From contig CALZJV010000001.1 of NCBI GenBank assembly GCA_945787595.1, positions 1 through 42,367 on the forward strand: DNA of 42,367 bases. The letters run 5' to 3'. The position numbers and the translations under genes were made by a program. Under the pieces are notes generated by a model. That model did not search any database and was not told the origin of the DNA. It worked only from the letters and a program-made list of their open reading frames with translations. This DNA comes from an uncultured Desulfobacterales bacterium (lineage in GTDB: Bacteria; Desulfobacterota; Desulfobacteria; Desulfobacterales; JAFDCJ01). This document shows, piece by piece, positions 1-7,186 of the stretch (positions are counted from its first letter, which is position 1; each line of letters opens with the position of its first letter).

Positions 1-272
1 TCTTTTCCTCCATCGTTGTGTTTGTCAGCCTTTTCCAATATGATTGTCTGACAATATGACAGCCTCATACTTAATGAAATCCACCCTCTTGTCAAGTGAA
101 AAACACCGACCAAAACGTCCGGCGATACGGGTCGCTTTGACATCACAAACACCTGAAACCGGCGTTCCTTACGAACGTTTAGTCGCAAGTTCGAGCGGCT
201 GTTTGAGGTTATTTGTGGAGCGGTTTTGGAACGTTATTCTGACAAACGCTATAATGAACACTTTATATTTGA
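1..272. other. left flank without a recognisable gene
   Basis: I see no convincing gene in this stretch. Short open frames exist but show no family resemblance and no ribosome-binding site. It holds one palindromic operator-like site (43-55, listed separately). It precedes an MFS transporter remnant, so it may be intergenic DNA or the eroded 5' part of that gene. Confidence 0.4.
43..55. promoter_or_regulatory. candidate FCD/FadR-type GntR operator
   Basis: The sequence ATTGTCTGACAAT is a perfect 13-base palindrome around a central T. The core TTGTC-T-GACAA fits the TNGTN(0-3)ACNA pattern known for GntR regulators of the FadR/FCD subfamily. The same 11-base core recurs at 32076-32086. No GntR regulator gene lies in the window, so the link to a regulator is inference. 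Confidence 0.45.
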
Positions 273-980
273 GTGCATCCCGTATTGACAAACTGCATGG
301 CCTGCCATAATAGATGCCTGCTGTTGATTCTCCTCTGGTCGTTTATAAATCTGGATGAACAACCGCGCAGCGCTGCTGCGCCCCTGCCCCTGGGGCGGGT
401 GCTTCGAAAACAGGCCGGCTGGATTCTTGGATGTTACCATGCCCTTTCATATGGATCCATGATGACACTGGGTAACTGGGTGCCTTCTTTATTAGCCGAG
501 GTTTGGGCCGATTCGACGGCCACCCAGCTTGTCTGGGGCGGTGCCCTCACGATGCTGGTCGGTGGACTGGGCCGCCTGGCAGGCGGTTTTCTCATTTTAA
601 AGGTCCCTGCTCTGAGAATTGTCAATGGATCCATTGTGGTGATAGCCATTCTCTTTTGGGGCCTTTATGCCATTCAAATTCCCCTGGTCACCCTGGCATT
701 GGTACTGGCTGCCGTCTGGTTTGCATCCCTCAATTTCGGTGCGGTATTCGAGCTGGTATCCCGCACGGTGAATTCGGCTTCCCTGGCAACCACGTTTGGC
801 TTCGTAAACTTTCTAGCCAATCTGGGGGCCGTCCTTTTTACGCTTGTCTTTGGTCTTGCCAAGGATTTTACCGGTACGTTTTTTGGCGGGTTCCTGATTA
901 TGGCCCTTGCCGCTGCCATGGCTTATTTTTTCGGGAAAAATGTATTGCGGCGGAACTGCACCAAAAACACGTGCACTTGA
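273..980 (+). pseudogene. C-terminal remnant of an MFS transporter
   Basis: From about position 390 the frame encodes the second half of a major facilitator superfamily permease. Helices include the stretch around WILGCYHALSYGS, followed by TLGNWVPSLLAEVW and several hydrophobic segments to about residue 225. A full MFS protein has 12 helices and about 400 residues; here roughly 5-6 helices remain. The first 40 residues of the frame do not resemble a transporter, and there is no clear start codon or ribosome-binding site. The N-terminal half is absent from the window, so the gene appears truncated, although a frame break further upstream cannot be excluded at the window edge. Substrate unknown. 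Confidence 0.6.
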
Positions 981-982
981 TT

Positions 983-1011
983 TTGGATCATCTCCAAAAG
1001 AGTTGATCCAA
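983..1011. terminator. inverted repeat between convergent genes
   Basis: TTGGATCA and TGATCCAA form an 8-base perfect inverted repeat, with CTC/GAG extending the stem inside around a CAAAA loop. It lies just after the MFS remnant and before the 3' end of the minus-strand operon. No long T-run follows on either strand, so terminator function is only plausible. Confidence 0.4.
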
Positions 1012-1061
1012 ATGAAGGGGTCAAATGATATGTTTGAAGGTTACAAGCAGTTAACGTTTTA

Positions 1062-1089
1062 ACCCGGATATTTCATGAAATGCCCGGGT
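1062..1089 (-). terminator. hairpin at the end of the minus-strand operon
   Basis: ACCCGG and CCGGGT enclose the 12-base palindrome ATTTCATGAAAT, giving a long imperfect stem that includes the stop codon of the PPC-domain gene. On the minus strand it is followed by TTAAAA. It is a candidate weak terminator for the long minus-strand operon. Confidence 0.4.
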
Positions 1090-1525
1090 CAAGCAGCGTA
1101 AATCCGGTCTTCGAGTCATGGGCACGCACGGGTGAACAATCGGTCAGCTCAATCAGAATCACTTCCATGATGTGCCACACCTTGACCCCCGAGCGTATGC
1201 AACCGGTAACCGTCGTTGATTCTCGACCGCAGGCCATGTGCAGATGCAGCACCGGCTCACCGTTTTCGTCAGGGAAAAGGGTGCCGACACCAGCGGCCTC
1301 ATGCACATCTTTCAAAATATGCTCCATGGGTACGATGGGATATTCCCTTCCCCGGGCAGGACCGGTAATCAGCCGGCTGTTTTTGTCGGCACCACCGACT
1401 ATCATAACCGAGGCCGCGCGGATAGAATGCTCCCGGGAAAATTTTTCGATCTCCTCGTGTACTGTTTCGTCGTCTTCCAGACGCATGATAAAAACGCGTC
1501 CCAGTCCGGCTTGCGTGTATTTCAT
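1073..1525 (-). CDS. PPC/DUF296 domain protein
   Basis: This 150-residue protein matches the PPC (plants and prokaryotes conserved, DUF296) fold. It has the early segment FIMRLEDDETVHEEIEKF, the central AASVMIVGGADK, and the metal-site-like LHLHMACGRE, ending in a strand around VWHIMEVILIEL. Prokaryotic members are small cytosolic trimers, often with a bound metal, and have no settled function; some plant members bind AT-rich DNA through an added AT-hook, which is absent here. The start follows a clear AGGAGA site. It is the last gene of the minus-strand operon, separated from the ABC ATPase by about 115 bases that hold two hairpins, so it may be transcribed separately. Confidence 0.8.
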   Translation of the reverse strand: MKYTQAGLGRVFIMRLEDDETVHEEIEKFSREHSIRAASVMIVGGADKNSRLITGPARGREYPIVPMEHILKDVHEAAGVGTLFPDENGEPVLHLHMACGRESTTVTGCIRSGVKVWHIMEVILIELTDCSPVRAHDSKTGFTLLDPGIS

Positions 1526-1560
1526 TGTATCTCCTGCAGGTTAATTTTATGGAATCGTAA

Positions 1561-1606
1561 GCCACCACCCGTGAAACGGGTGGCTATATTCTTCCGCAAA
1601 GCGGAA
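1561..1606. repeat. tandem hairpins, possible IS200/IS605-end or REP-like element
   Basis: Two compact hairpins sit side by side: CCACCCGT-GAA-ACGGGTGG (about 1561-1584, with one bulged base) and TTCCGC-AAA-GCGGAA (1592-1606). Tandem imperfect hairpins with a 3-base loop are typical of the subterminal structures of IS200/IS605-family elements and of REP-like sequences derived from them. No transposase is nearby. The element separates the ABC ATPase and PPC genes and could also act as a transcript-processing or attenuating structure. Confidence 0.45.
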
Positions 1607-1640
1607 AATAATCAAAAAACATGTCTTCGCAGGTTTAGGT

Positions 1641-3251
1641 TCAGAACCGCGTGCCTGGCATACGGTTTGTAGAACAATCCATACCGTGGTGTTCACCACT
1701 GCCGGGACCCGTTGATATATTAACGACGCTGCCACGATCCAGAGACAGCACATGGGTGATGCAGGCAATCATTTCTGCCTCATGATGCGTTACATAGATT
1801 AAGTTGGTATCTGTACGGTCACCGATAAAACCGAGCAGGGTCAGTAACCTGTCCCGATTCGCAATGTCAAGGCCGTCACAGGGCTCATCCAGCATCAGCA
1901 ACACAGGTGATTTTACCATGGCGCGGGCAATCAAAACCAGTTGACACTGGCCATGCGAGAGCTGTCCGAAGTTTTGATCGGCCAGGGAATCAATACCCAG
2001 GGTGTCTATCCATGCCCGGGCTATCTTTTTCTGTTCAGCACTGCACAATCGATAAAGCCCGATCGAATCAAAAAATCCCGAGCAGACAACATCAAAGGCG
2101 CTCAGGTGTCTGGGATAACGGACCTGAAGCTCCGATGAAATAAATCCGATATTTTTTTTAATATCCCAGACACTCTCTCCGGATCCTTTTTTCTTGCCGA
2201 AAAGATAGATTTCATTGGCATATGCCTGCTGATTCTCACCGAGAACCAGTTTCAGAAGAGTCGTTTTCCCAGCCCCGTTCGGGCCCAGAATCATCCAGTT
2301 GTCTCCCTGTCTTACGGTCCAATTCACTTTGTCAAGAACTGTCACGTCATGGTACCTGACGGTGGTGTCCTTCATACTGATTAAAATGTTTCCTGTCTTC
2401 TTTTCATTCTTGGCAGAATGATCCGTGTCGATCTGTTTCCGGGTGCTGGAAAAAGCGGGTAGATGATGCGCTTCTTCCGGCAAACTGTTTTTCTGCCGAT
2501 AAAGGCCATGAAGCATCTCCTCGGTTAAAACGTCATCCCGTTTACCCTGTTCATAGACACTGCCGTTTTTCAGGAGCAGCACATGAGAAATATTTGACAT
2601 GATTTCTTCAAATCTGTGGGTAATCAAAACCATCTGGATATGATCCTCAATTAAACCCTCAAGCATTTTCTTCAAGGATTGTCGGGACCGATGGTCTAAC
2701 CCGTCATAGGGCTCATCCATTATCAGGAGACGTGGTTTTTTTAACAAGGCCCGGGCAATGAGTGTTTTCGCCATCTCCCCGGATGAAATTGAGAGGATAT
2801 TCCGGTCAAGAATAGATTCAATCCGCAATTTGCTCGCCACGTTGTCCAGATGGTGACTGTAATCAGCGGTGTCGGGCTCTTGACGGTATGCACGGTCCAG
2901 GATGATGTCTTCCACCGTTGTGACCTCATCAAGGTTTCCGCTGAAATCACGTGAGTCGAGCTGCAGGTTTTCCTTATCCATGATACCCCGCTGTTGCTCG
3001 GGCGAGACATATCCGATGGAATGATATACCGATTCGGAATCCTCTGTGCCGTAGTGGTGTGTAATTCTGCCTCCCACCACGGGTACGCTGCCAAATAACG
3101 ATTTAGCTAGCGTTGTTTTCCCGGCGCCGTTAGGACCTATCACAGCCCAGTTTTCTTCACTTTTTATCTGCCAGGATGTGTTCCGCAGATATACCTTATC
3201 CCGCAACCTTACGGTAATGGCATCCAGTGTAATTATCGGTTCATTTTTCAT
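1641..3251 (-). CDS. ModF-like protein with two fused ABC ATPase domains
   Basis: This 536-residue soluble protein has two ABC nucleotide-binding domains and no membrane segments. Domain 1 has Walker A GPNGAGKTT (about 39-47), a degenerate signature SISSGEM (about 154-160) and Walker B LLIMDEP (about 175). Domain 2 has Walker A GPNGAGKTT (about 323-331), signature LSHGQ and Walker B VLLMLDEP. This layout matches the ModF (PhrA) family, annotated as a molybdate-transport ATPase-like protein but without a proven transport role. No molybdate permease is nearby. It starts about 20 bases after the lipoate ligase stop, so it is probably co-transcribed with the redox operon. A role in moving or assembling a cofactor is speculation. 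Confidence 0.8.
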   Translation of the reverse strand: MKNEPIITLDAITVRLRDKVYLRNTSWQIKSEENWAVIGPNGAGKTTLAKSLFGSVPVVGGRITHHYGTEDSESVYHSIGYVSPEQQRGIMDKENLQLDSRDFSGNLDEVTTVEDIILDRAYRQEPDTADYSHHLDNVASKLRIESILDRNILSISSGEMAKTLIARALLKKPRLLIMDEPYDGLDHRSRQSLKKMLEGLIEDHIQMVLITHRFEEIMSNISHVLLLKNGSVYEQGKRDDVLTEEMLHGLYRQKNSLPEEAHHLPAFSSTRKQIDTDHSAKNEKKTGNILISMKDTTVRYHDVTVLDKVNWTVRQGDNWMILGPNGAGKTTLLKLVLGENQQAYANEIYLFGKKKGSGESVWDIKKNIGFISSELQVRYPRHLSAFDVVCSGFFDSIGLYRLCSAEQKKIARAWIDTLGIDSLADQNFGQLSHGQCQLVLIARAMVKSPVLLMLDEPCDGLDIANRDRLLTLLGFIGDRTDTNLIYVTHHEAEMIACITHVLSLDRGSVVNISTGPGSGEHHGMDCSTNRMPGTRF

Positions 3252-3270
3252 AATATTATGTGGATATACA

Positions 3271-4326
3271 CTATCTAACTGCCAGGACCTTGAGCCAGTC
3301 CTGAATCTCTACACCCGGAGTCTCGAGGGTTTCCTGAGCATAAAATGCCTGTACCAATTTACCGGCATCGGCCACCGGCTGTCCGCTCAGGCTTTTTTCA
3401 AGTTCCTCGACGGCATTGCTCGGAAAGCAAAAGAAGTCACCTGAAAAGTGCAGATCTCCGAAACATCCATCCACCACCGCATATTCGGCCCGAATGAGGC
3501 CACCGGGCGCTTTGTGCATCCTGTGCAGCATCTCTACACCGGCACGGATCTTAATATCGCGCCCGGATGCTCTGGTCTTGCTTTTTTTATAAAGCCAGTC
3601 ATCGCTATACAGCATTGCCTGGCATTCATCCATTTTCGACTGCAGAGCTGCGTCTTTTGCAGCGGGCTGCATGGGGCCCAGCAAATTCTGAAACTCTTCG
3701 GCCATCAATTCGTTCAGTTGGGCTTCATCCCATTGTCCGGCTTTTTCTTTTCCGAGTTCCCGTTGAATGGTTGTCAGATTTTCCTTGAGTGTCTGGTGCA
3801 CCTTATCTCGAAATTTCTCATCCGGAACTTTCAGCACCCGGCTCATCATTTCATAATTGAAATCGACAATTAAATTGCCCACAAAAACGATACACTCTCC
3901 GATCTCGGCAGCACCTGTTCCTGATATTTTGCAGTTGTCTGCGATCAGGTCATTGACCGGTTTGTATCTCACCGGTATGCCGATACGTTGGTGCACATTG
4001 ATGATGGGCTGCAAAAACTTTTTATAAAACGTCGTCTTTCCTTTGGGAATACTAGGATTGTCCCGGTGTAGAATCAAGTGGAAAAAGAGTTGCCCCCCAT
4101 CCAGATATACCGCGCCGCCACCCAGATCCCGTCTGAATACCGGAATGTTATTCTGCCGGCAGAATTCCATGTCCACTTCCTGCTCGGCATCCTGATGGAA
4201 CCCGATACAGACATAGGGCTCGGCCGGGGACACCAGTGAAAGCGCCTCCTGCCCCATGTGGGCCAGGGCGTGATAGATTAACTGTGAATCCAGCCAGGGA
4301 ACCTTCCCCAGATTGTACAGTTTCAT
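3271..4326 (-). CDS. lipoate-protein ligase A family protein
   Basis: This 351-residue protein belongs to the LplA/biotin-lipoate ligase family, which activates lipoate with ATP and transfers it to a lysine of a carrier protein. Visible motifs are RRDLGGGAVY (about 65-74), the lipoyl-AMP-binding part of the fold, and NCKISGTGAA with the conserved lysine at about 133. After residue about 255 there is an accessory domain (RASGRDIKIRAGVEM onward) like the C-terminal/LplB part of bacterial ligases. The ATG at 4326 is chosen because a GGGGGT ribosome site precedes it. It lies in the same operon as a GcvH-like carrier that has an intact lipoylation site, so that carrier is the likely substrate (inference). 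Confidence 0.85.
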   Translation of the reverse strand: MKLYNLGKVPWLDSQLIYHALAHMGQEALSLVSPAEPYVCIGFHQDAEQEVDMEFCRQNNIPVFRRDLGGGAVYLDGGQLFFHLILHRDNPSIPKGKTTFYKKFLQPIINVHQRIGIPVRYKPVNDLIADNCKISGTGAAEIGECIVFVGNLIVDFNYEMMSRVLKVPDEKFRDKVHQTLKENLTTIQRELGKEKAGQWDEAQLNELMAEEFQNLLGPMQPAAKDAALQSKMDECQAMLYSDDWLYKKSKTRASGRDIKIRAGVEMLHRMHKAPGGLIRAEYAVVDGCFGDLHFSGDFFCFPSNAVEELEKSLSGQPVADAGKLVQAFYAQETLETPGVEIQDWLKVLAVR

Positions 4327-4420
4327 TTTGCTACCCCCATAGAAAAAACTTGCCAAGAACATTCACTGGCAGGTTTGTGGTTTCAATCATGTTACGATAA
4401 CCTATCTCAAAAATGTCCGG

Positions 4421-4711
4421 CTAATTCTCTTTCAGGGCCTTACGAACCAGCTGTACGATATCCATCACCTCGAGGGATATTTTGTTTCTTCTCACATAGG
4501 TGAGCATGGTCCTGACACATTGCTGGCAGGAGGTCACAATGGCCCGGGCACCGGTGGATAGTGCCTCCTCCACTTTTCGTTTTGCGATTTCCGCTGACAG
4601 CTCTCCGTCTGCGGCGGCGTTGACCGCCGGACAGACATTGGCGCATATCTGACAGTTTGTACAGGCTTCTATTTCCAGAACTTGCCTGAAACTGTAATCC
4701 TTGTTGGCCAT
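4421..4711 (-). CDS. small Fe-S protein with one 4Fe-4S motif and a half CCG motif
   Basis: This 96-residue cytosolic protein has one [4Fe-4S] motif, CTNCQICANVCP (Cys 17, 20, 23, 27). A C-terminal part, IVTSCQQCVRTM (Cys 62 and 65), resembles the cysteine pair at the end of CCG domains in HdrB/HdrD and GlcF. It is therefore a mini HdrC-like protein joined to the tail of a CCG-type subunit. It sits about 35 bases downstream of the larger HdrD/GlcF-like gene and probably forms a complex with it. It is shorter than HdrC (usually about 180 residues). Whether it is a natural short family or the product of an old internal deletion cannot be told from this sequence, but the frame is clean. Confidence 0.75.
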   Translation of the reverse strand: MANKDYSFRQVLEIEACTNCQICANVCPAVNAAADGELSAEIAKRKVEEALSTGARAIVTSCQQCVRTMLTYVRRNKISLEVMDIVQLVRKALKEN

Positions 4712-4745
4712 AGGGTTCGGTCCTTTATACCGGCCGGCAGAAAGT

Positions 4746-5846
4746 TTAGGCGTCTTCGAGCAGATCGCCGATAAACTGGCTGATATTGTAAATCTTAAAT
4801 TTCTGTTTTCGCAGTTTGGCGTTTGACAGGTTATGAATGCAGGAATTGCATTCGGTCAGCACCACTTCGGCTCCGATTGCTTCCGCCTGTTCAAGGCGCC
4901 GACGTGCCATGGATATGGAATTTTTGGCATATGCCCCCCGCACACCGCCACCGGCGCCGCAACACAGTGCATTGGCATGGTGGCTGTCCATCTCCACAAA
5001 ATTCGGTGCGATTTTTCGGATGATTTGGCGGGGCTCTTCGTAAATCCCGCAGTGTCTTCCCAGATCGCAGGGATCGTGGTAGGTCACCCGCTTGTCGGTT
5101 TGAACACCAAAGTCAGCATCTTTCAAAAATTGGCTGATGTGCAGAACCTGGACACCCTTTTCTTTCAGTTCGGCATATTGGGTTTTGTTGTTGAAGGTCC
5201 TGGAACAATACGGGCAGCCCGTTATGATTGTCTTGGCGCCGGTTTTCAGGATGCGCTCTATATTTAATCGGGCCAGGTCGTCGTTTATCTGATAACCCAC
5301 ATCTTCCAGCACACCGCTGCAGCAAACCTCGTCGATCAAGGTGTAATCGACATCAAATTTATCCAGCAAATCGAGGGTTGCCAGGGTGGCTTCATCTTCC
5401 CGGTAAGAACCTACGCAACCGATAAAATAAACATACTCCGCCTGCTTATTGCGCTCTCTTTCAAAATCTTCCGGCTCATCTGCGGCATAGATATTGGTAT
5501 GTTTCTGGAGCACCTCATGCATGCCTTTAAAGGCAGGATGACAGGACCCAATATGGACCATGTCCTTTCTGACCTGCTTGATAATCTCCGGCACCTCCAC
5601 ACCGGAGGGGCAGTTGGTGGAACAATTGGCACAGGTGGTACATTGAAACAGAGTTTCAATCAGCTCATCATTGAGATCAATTTTATTATCCATGACCTCT
5701 TTTAACACAAGCATCTTACCCCGGGCGTTGTAAGCCGGGCGCAACGTAGCCCCATATACCGGGCAAACCGACCGGCAAAACCCGCACGATGAGCATCGCA
5801 ACACCTGGTCACGATACTTTTTTTTAAATTCATATTTCTCATCCAT
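4746..5846 (-). CDS. GlcF/HdrD-like Fe-S oxidoreductase subunit
   Basis: This 366-residue protein has two [4Fe-4S] motifs near the N-terminus: CSSCGFCRSVCP (Cys 18-28) and CTTCANCSTNCP (Cys 69-79). Two CCG (DUF3400-type) domains follow: one with CVGS, then EVCCSG and TGCPYCSRTF, the other with HDPCDLGRH, ALCCGAGGG and TECNSC. CCG domains bind the noncubane cluster used by heterodisulfide reductases, and glycolate or lactate dehydrogenases use the same subunit type to take electrons from an FAD subunit. The ATG at 5846 is chosen over an upstream in-frame start because GGAGG lies just before it. The GlcD-like FAD subunit encoded upstream in the operon is its likely electron donor. No membrane segments. 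Confidence 0.87.
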   Translation of the reverse strand: MDEKYEFKKKYRDQVLRCSSCGFCRSVCPVYGATLRPAYNARGKMLVLKEVMDNKIDLNDELIETLFQCTTCANCSTNCPSGVEVPEIIKQVRKDMVHIGSCHPAFKGMHEVLQKHTNIYAADEPEDFERERNKQAEYVYFIGCVGSYREDEATLATLDLLDKFDVDYTLIDEVCCSGVLEDVGYQINDDLARLNIERILKTGAKTIITGCPYCSRTFNNKTQYAELKEKGVQVLHISQFLKDADFGVQTDKRVTYHDPCDLGRHCGIYEEPRQIIRKIAPNFVEMDSHHANALCCGAGGGVRGAYAKNSISMARRRLEQAEAIGAEVVLTECNSCIHNLSNAKLRKQKFKIYNISQFIGDLLEDA

Positions 5847-6629
5847 ACATAACCTCCGGGTTCTCCTCCTGGGAGATGAGAAGACTGTCGGCAATCTGCA
5901 GCCGGTTGATCGCCATGTGCAAAGGATGCAGCCTGTTTATGACATTCGGTACAGCCCACGGTTGAATGCGGTGTTTGTCTGTAATTTTCCAGCGCTATCA
6001 GGGCAACCGATTGCGCTGTTCTCTTTTGGACATCGGTGCCTGAATTTGCGTGGCAGTATAAGCAGCGATTGCCGATTTCTTCTGCCGCGGCCGTCTCATG
6101 GGTGCCGATGAAACGGTGACAGGTCATACATGTTTCATCTTCCGCTTCAAATGCCGGCAGTTATTGTCTGTTGTTCATGACAGGCATCACACTGCTCAAA
6201 GAGCGGCTTTTGCGGGTCAAAACCGCCTGTGCCATCACCTGACAAAAGTGCCTGGTGGGGGTTGTGACATGCAAGACAGTTTTCGTAGGATTCAGCAGGG
6301 TTGATCTCTTGGGCACCGTGCCGGTTACGCGCTAACTCCTCCGGCACATTGTCATGGCAGTCCGTGCATTGCTCGGGGTCGAAAAAATCCGTCAGCTGTT
6401 TGCTGATATCGGACGGATCTGGATGCCGGGGCTGCTCAGTGATGCCGGCGTGGCAATCCTGGCAGGAAAATTGACCATGTGCGGAAACATGAAATTTTTC
6501 AGCATCAACCCACCAGCCTGCCTGGGCCAATGCCCCGGAAAACGCCAGATAAACCACAGCAAACAGGATCGTTCTGCACTGTTTTATCCATATATATGAG
6601 CAGGGCATTGGTTTTTCGTTCAGTCTCAC
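5839..6629 (-). pseudogene. multihaem cytochrome c interrupted by frameshifts
   Basis: The first frame (6629-6147) begins with a signal segment (LFAVVYLAFSGALAQA) and carries four haem motifs: CQDCH, CTDCH, CLACH and CDACH. It stops at 6147. The next frame continues with CMTCH, CLYCH and CTECH. The first Cys of CMTCH lies before the first ATG of that frame, so the second piece is not a separate gene. Seven haem sites in all imply a periplasmic electron-transfer cytochrome. A second frame change near 5915-5950 is likely, because the third frame then ends with a TGA overlapping the ATG of the Fe-S gene by three bases. The shifts may be real decay or sequencing errors. The start could instead be ATG 6608. 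Confidence 0.7.
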
Positions 6630-6706
6630 TTAGGATTCTTTTTTACAGCAGCAGATTGCCCCGCAATCACACCGGCTAAACAGGCATGCTATAAAGCTGT
6701 AGAGAG

Positions 6707-7138
6707 CTATTTTGCCAACTCTTCTTTGTACTTTTCTAATTCGGACAGCATCCATTTATCCACCGCCGCGGGACCGTGAATCAGATGATCGAGCTCCGGC
6801 GTGCCCTTGGGCGTCAGTTTGTACATCCAGCCGCTGCCATAACAATCCGCGTTAATTAAACCGGGGTCTGTTTCCAGGTCTTCGTTGACCGACTCGATTT
6901 CACCTGCAAAAGGCGCGAACACCTTGCCCAGCCATTTGCCGGATTCAACTTTCGCAAACTTTTTGCCGGCCTTGAGGATCTTGCCGTCGTCAGGCAGCTG
7001 AACATAGACGATCTCGCCTGCCAGCTTCTGGGAAAAGTGGTCCATCCCCATCACCACGATCTCACCCTCAGGACGAATCCAGAAATGATGTTCATCATAG
7101 TACAGATCGTCCGGCAAATTGAATCCCTGGATCTCCAT
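6707..7138 (-). CDS. GcvH-like lipoyl carrier protein
   Basis: This 143-residue protein has the biotinyl/lipoyl domain of the glycine-cleavage H-protein family. The segment KVESGKWLGKVFAPFAGEI corresponds to the H-protein lipoylation loop, with the acceptor lysine at about residue 68, followed by GEIESVNEDL. The start has a strong AGGAGGTGA site. No gcvP, gcvT or glycine-related gene is in the window. It sits between a GlcD-like dehydrogenase and Hdr-like Fe-S genes, and a lipoate ligase is encoded further down the same operon. In sulfur oxidisers, GcvH-like LbpA proteins work with Hdr-like complexes; a comparable redox or substrate-carrier role is inferred here. A genuine glycine-cleavage H protein is the alternative. 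Confidence 0.85.
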   Translation of the reverse strand: MEIQGFNLPDDLYYDEHHFWIRPEGEIVVMGMDHFSQKLAGEIVYVQLPDDGKILKAGKKFAKVESGKWLGKVFAPFAGEIESVNEDLETDPGLINADCYGSGWMYKLTPKGTPELDHLIHGPAAVDKWMLSELEKYKEELAK

Positions 7139-7186
7139 GTGGTCACCTCCTGCTGAATCTCGCGTTAAGGTCCCATGATTGACGAT

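Noticed and set aside
44..310. Open frame of 88 codons at the left edge
   Set aside because: TTG start inside an operator-like palindrome, no ribosome site and no protein-like pattern.
503..1006. Open frame overlapping the MFS remnant
   Set aside because: It is a shadow of the hydrophobic MFS frame, with a composition of scattered Cys and His unlike a real protein.
1561..1606. CRISPR repeats
   Set aside because: Only two different hairpins, no repeated units or spacers.
6707..7138. Glycine-cleavage operon
   Set aside because: Only an H-like protein is present; no P, T or serine-linked gene is in the window.
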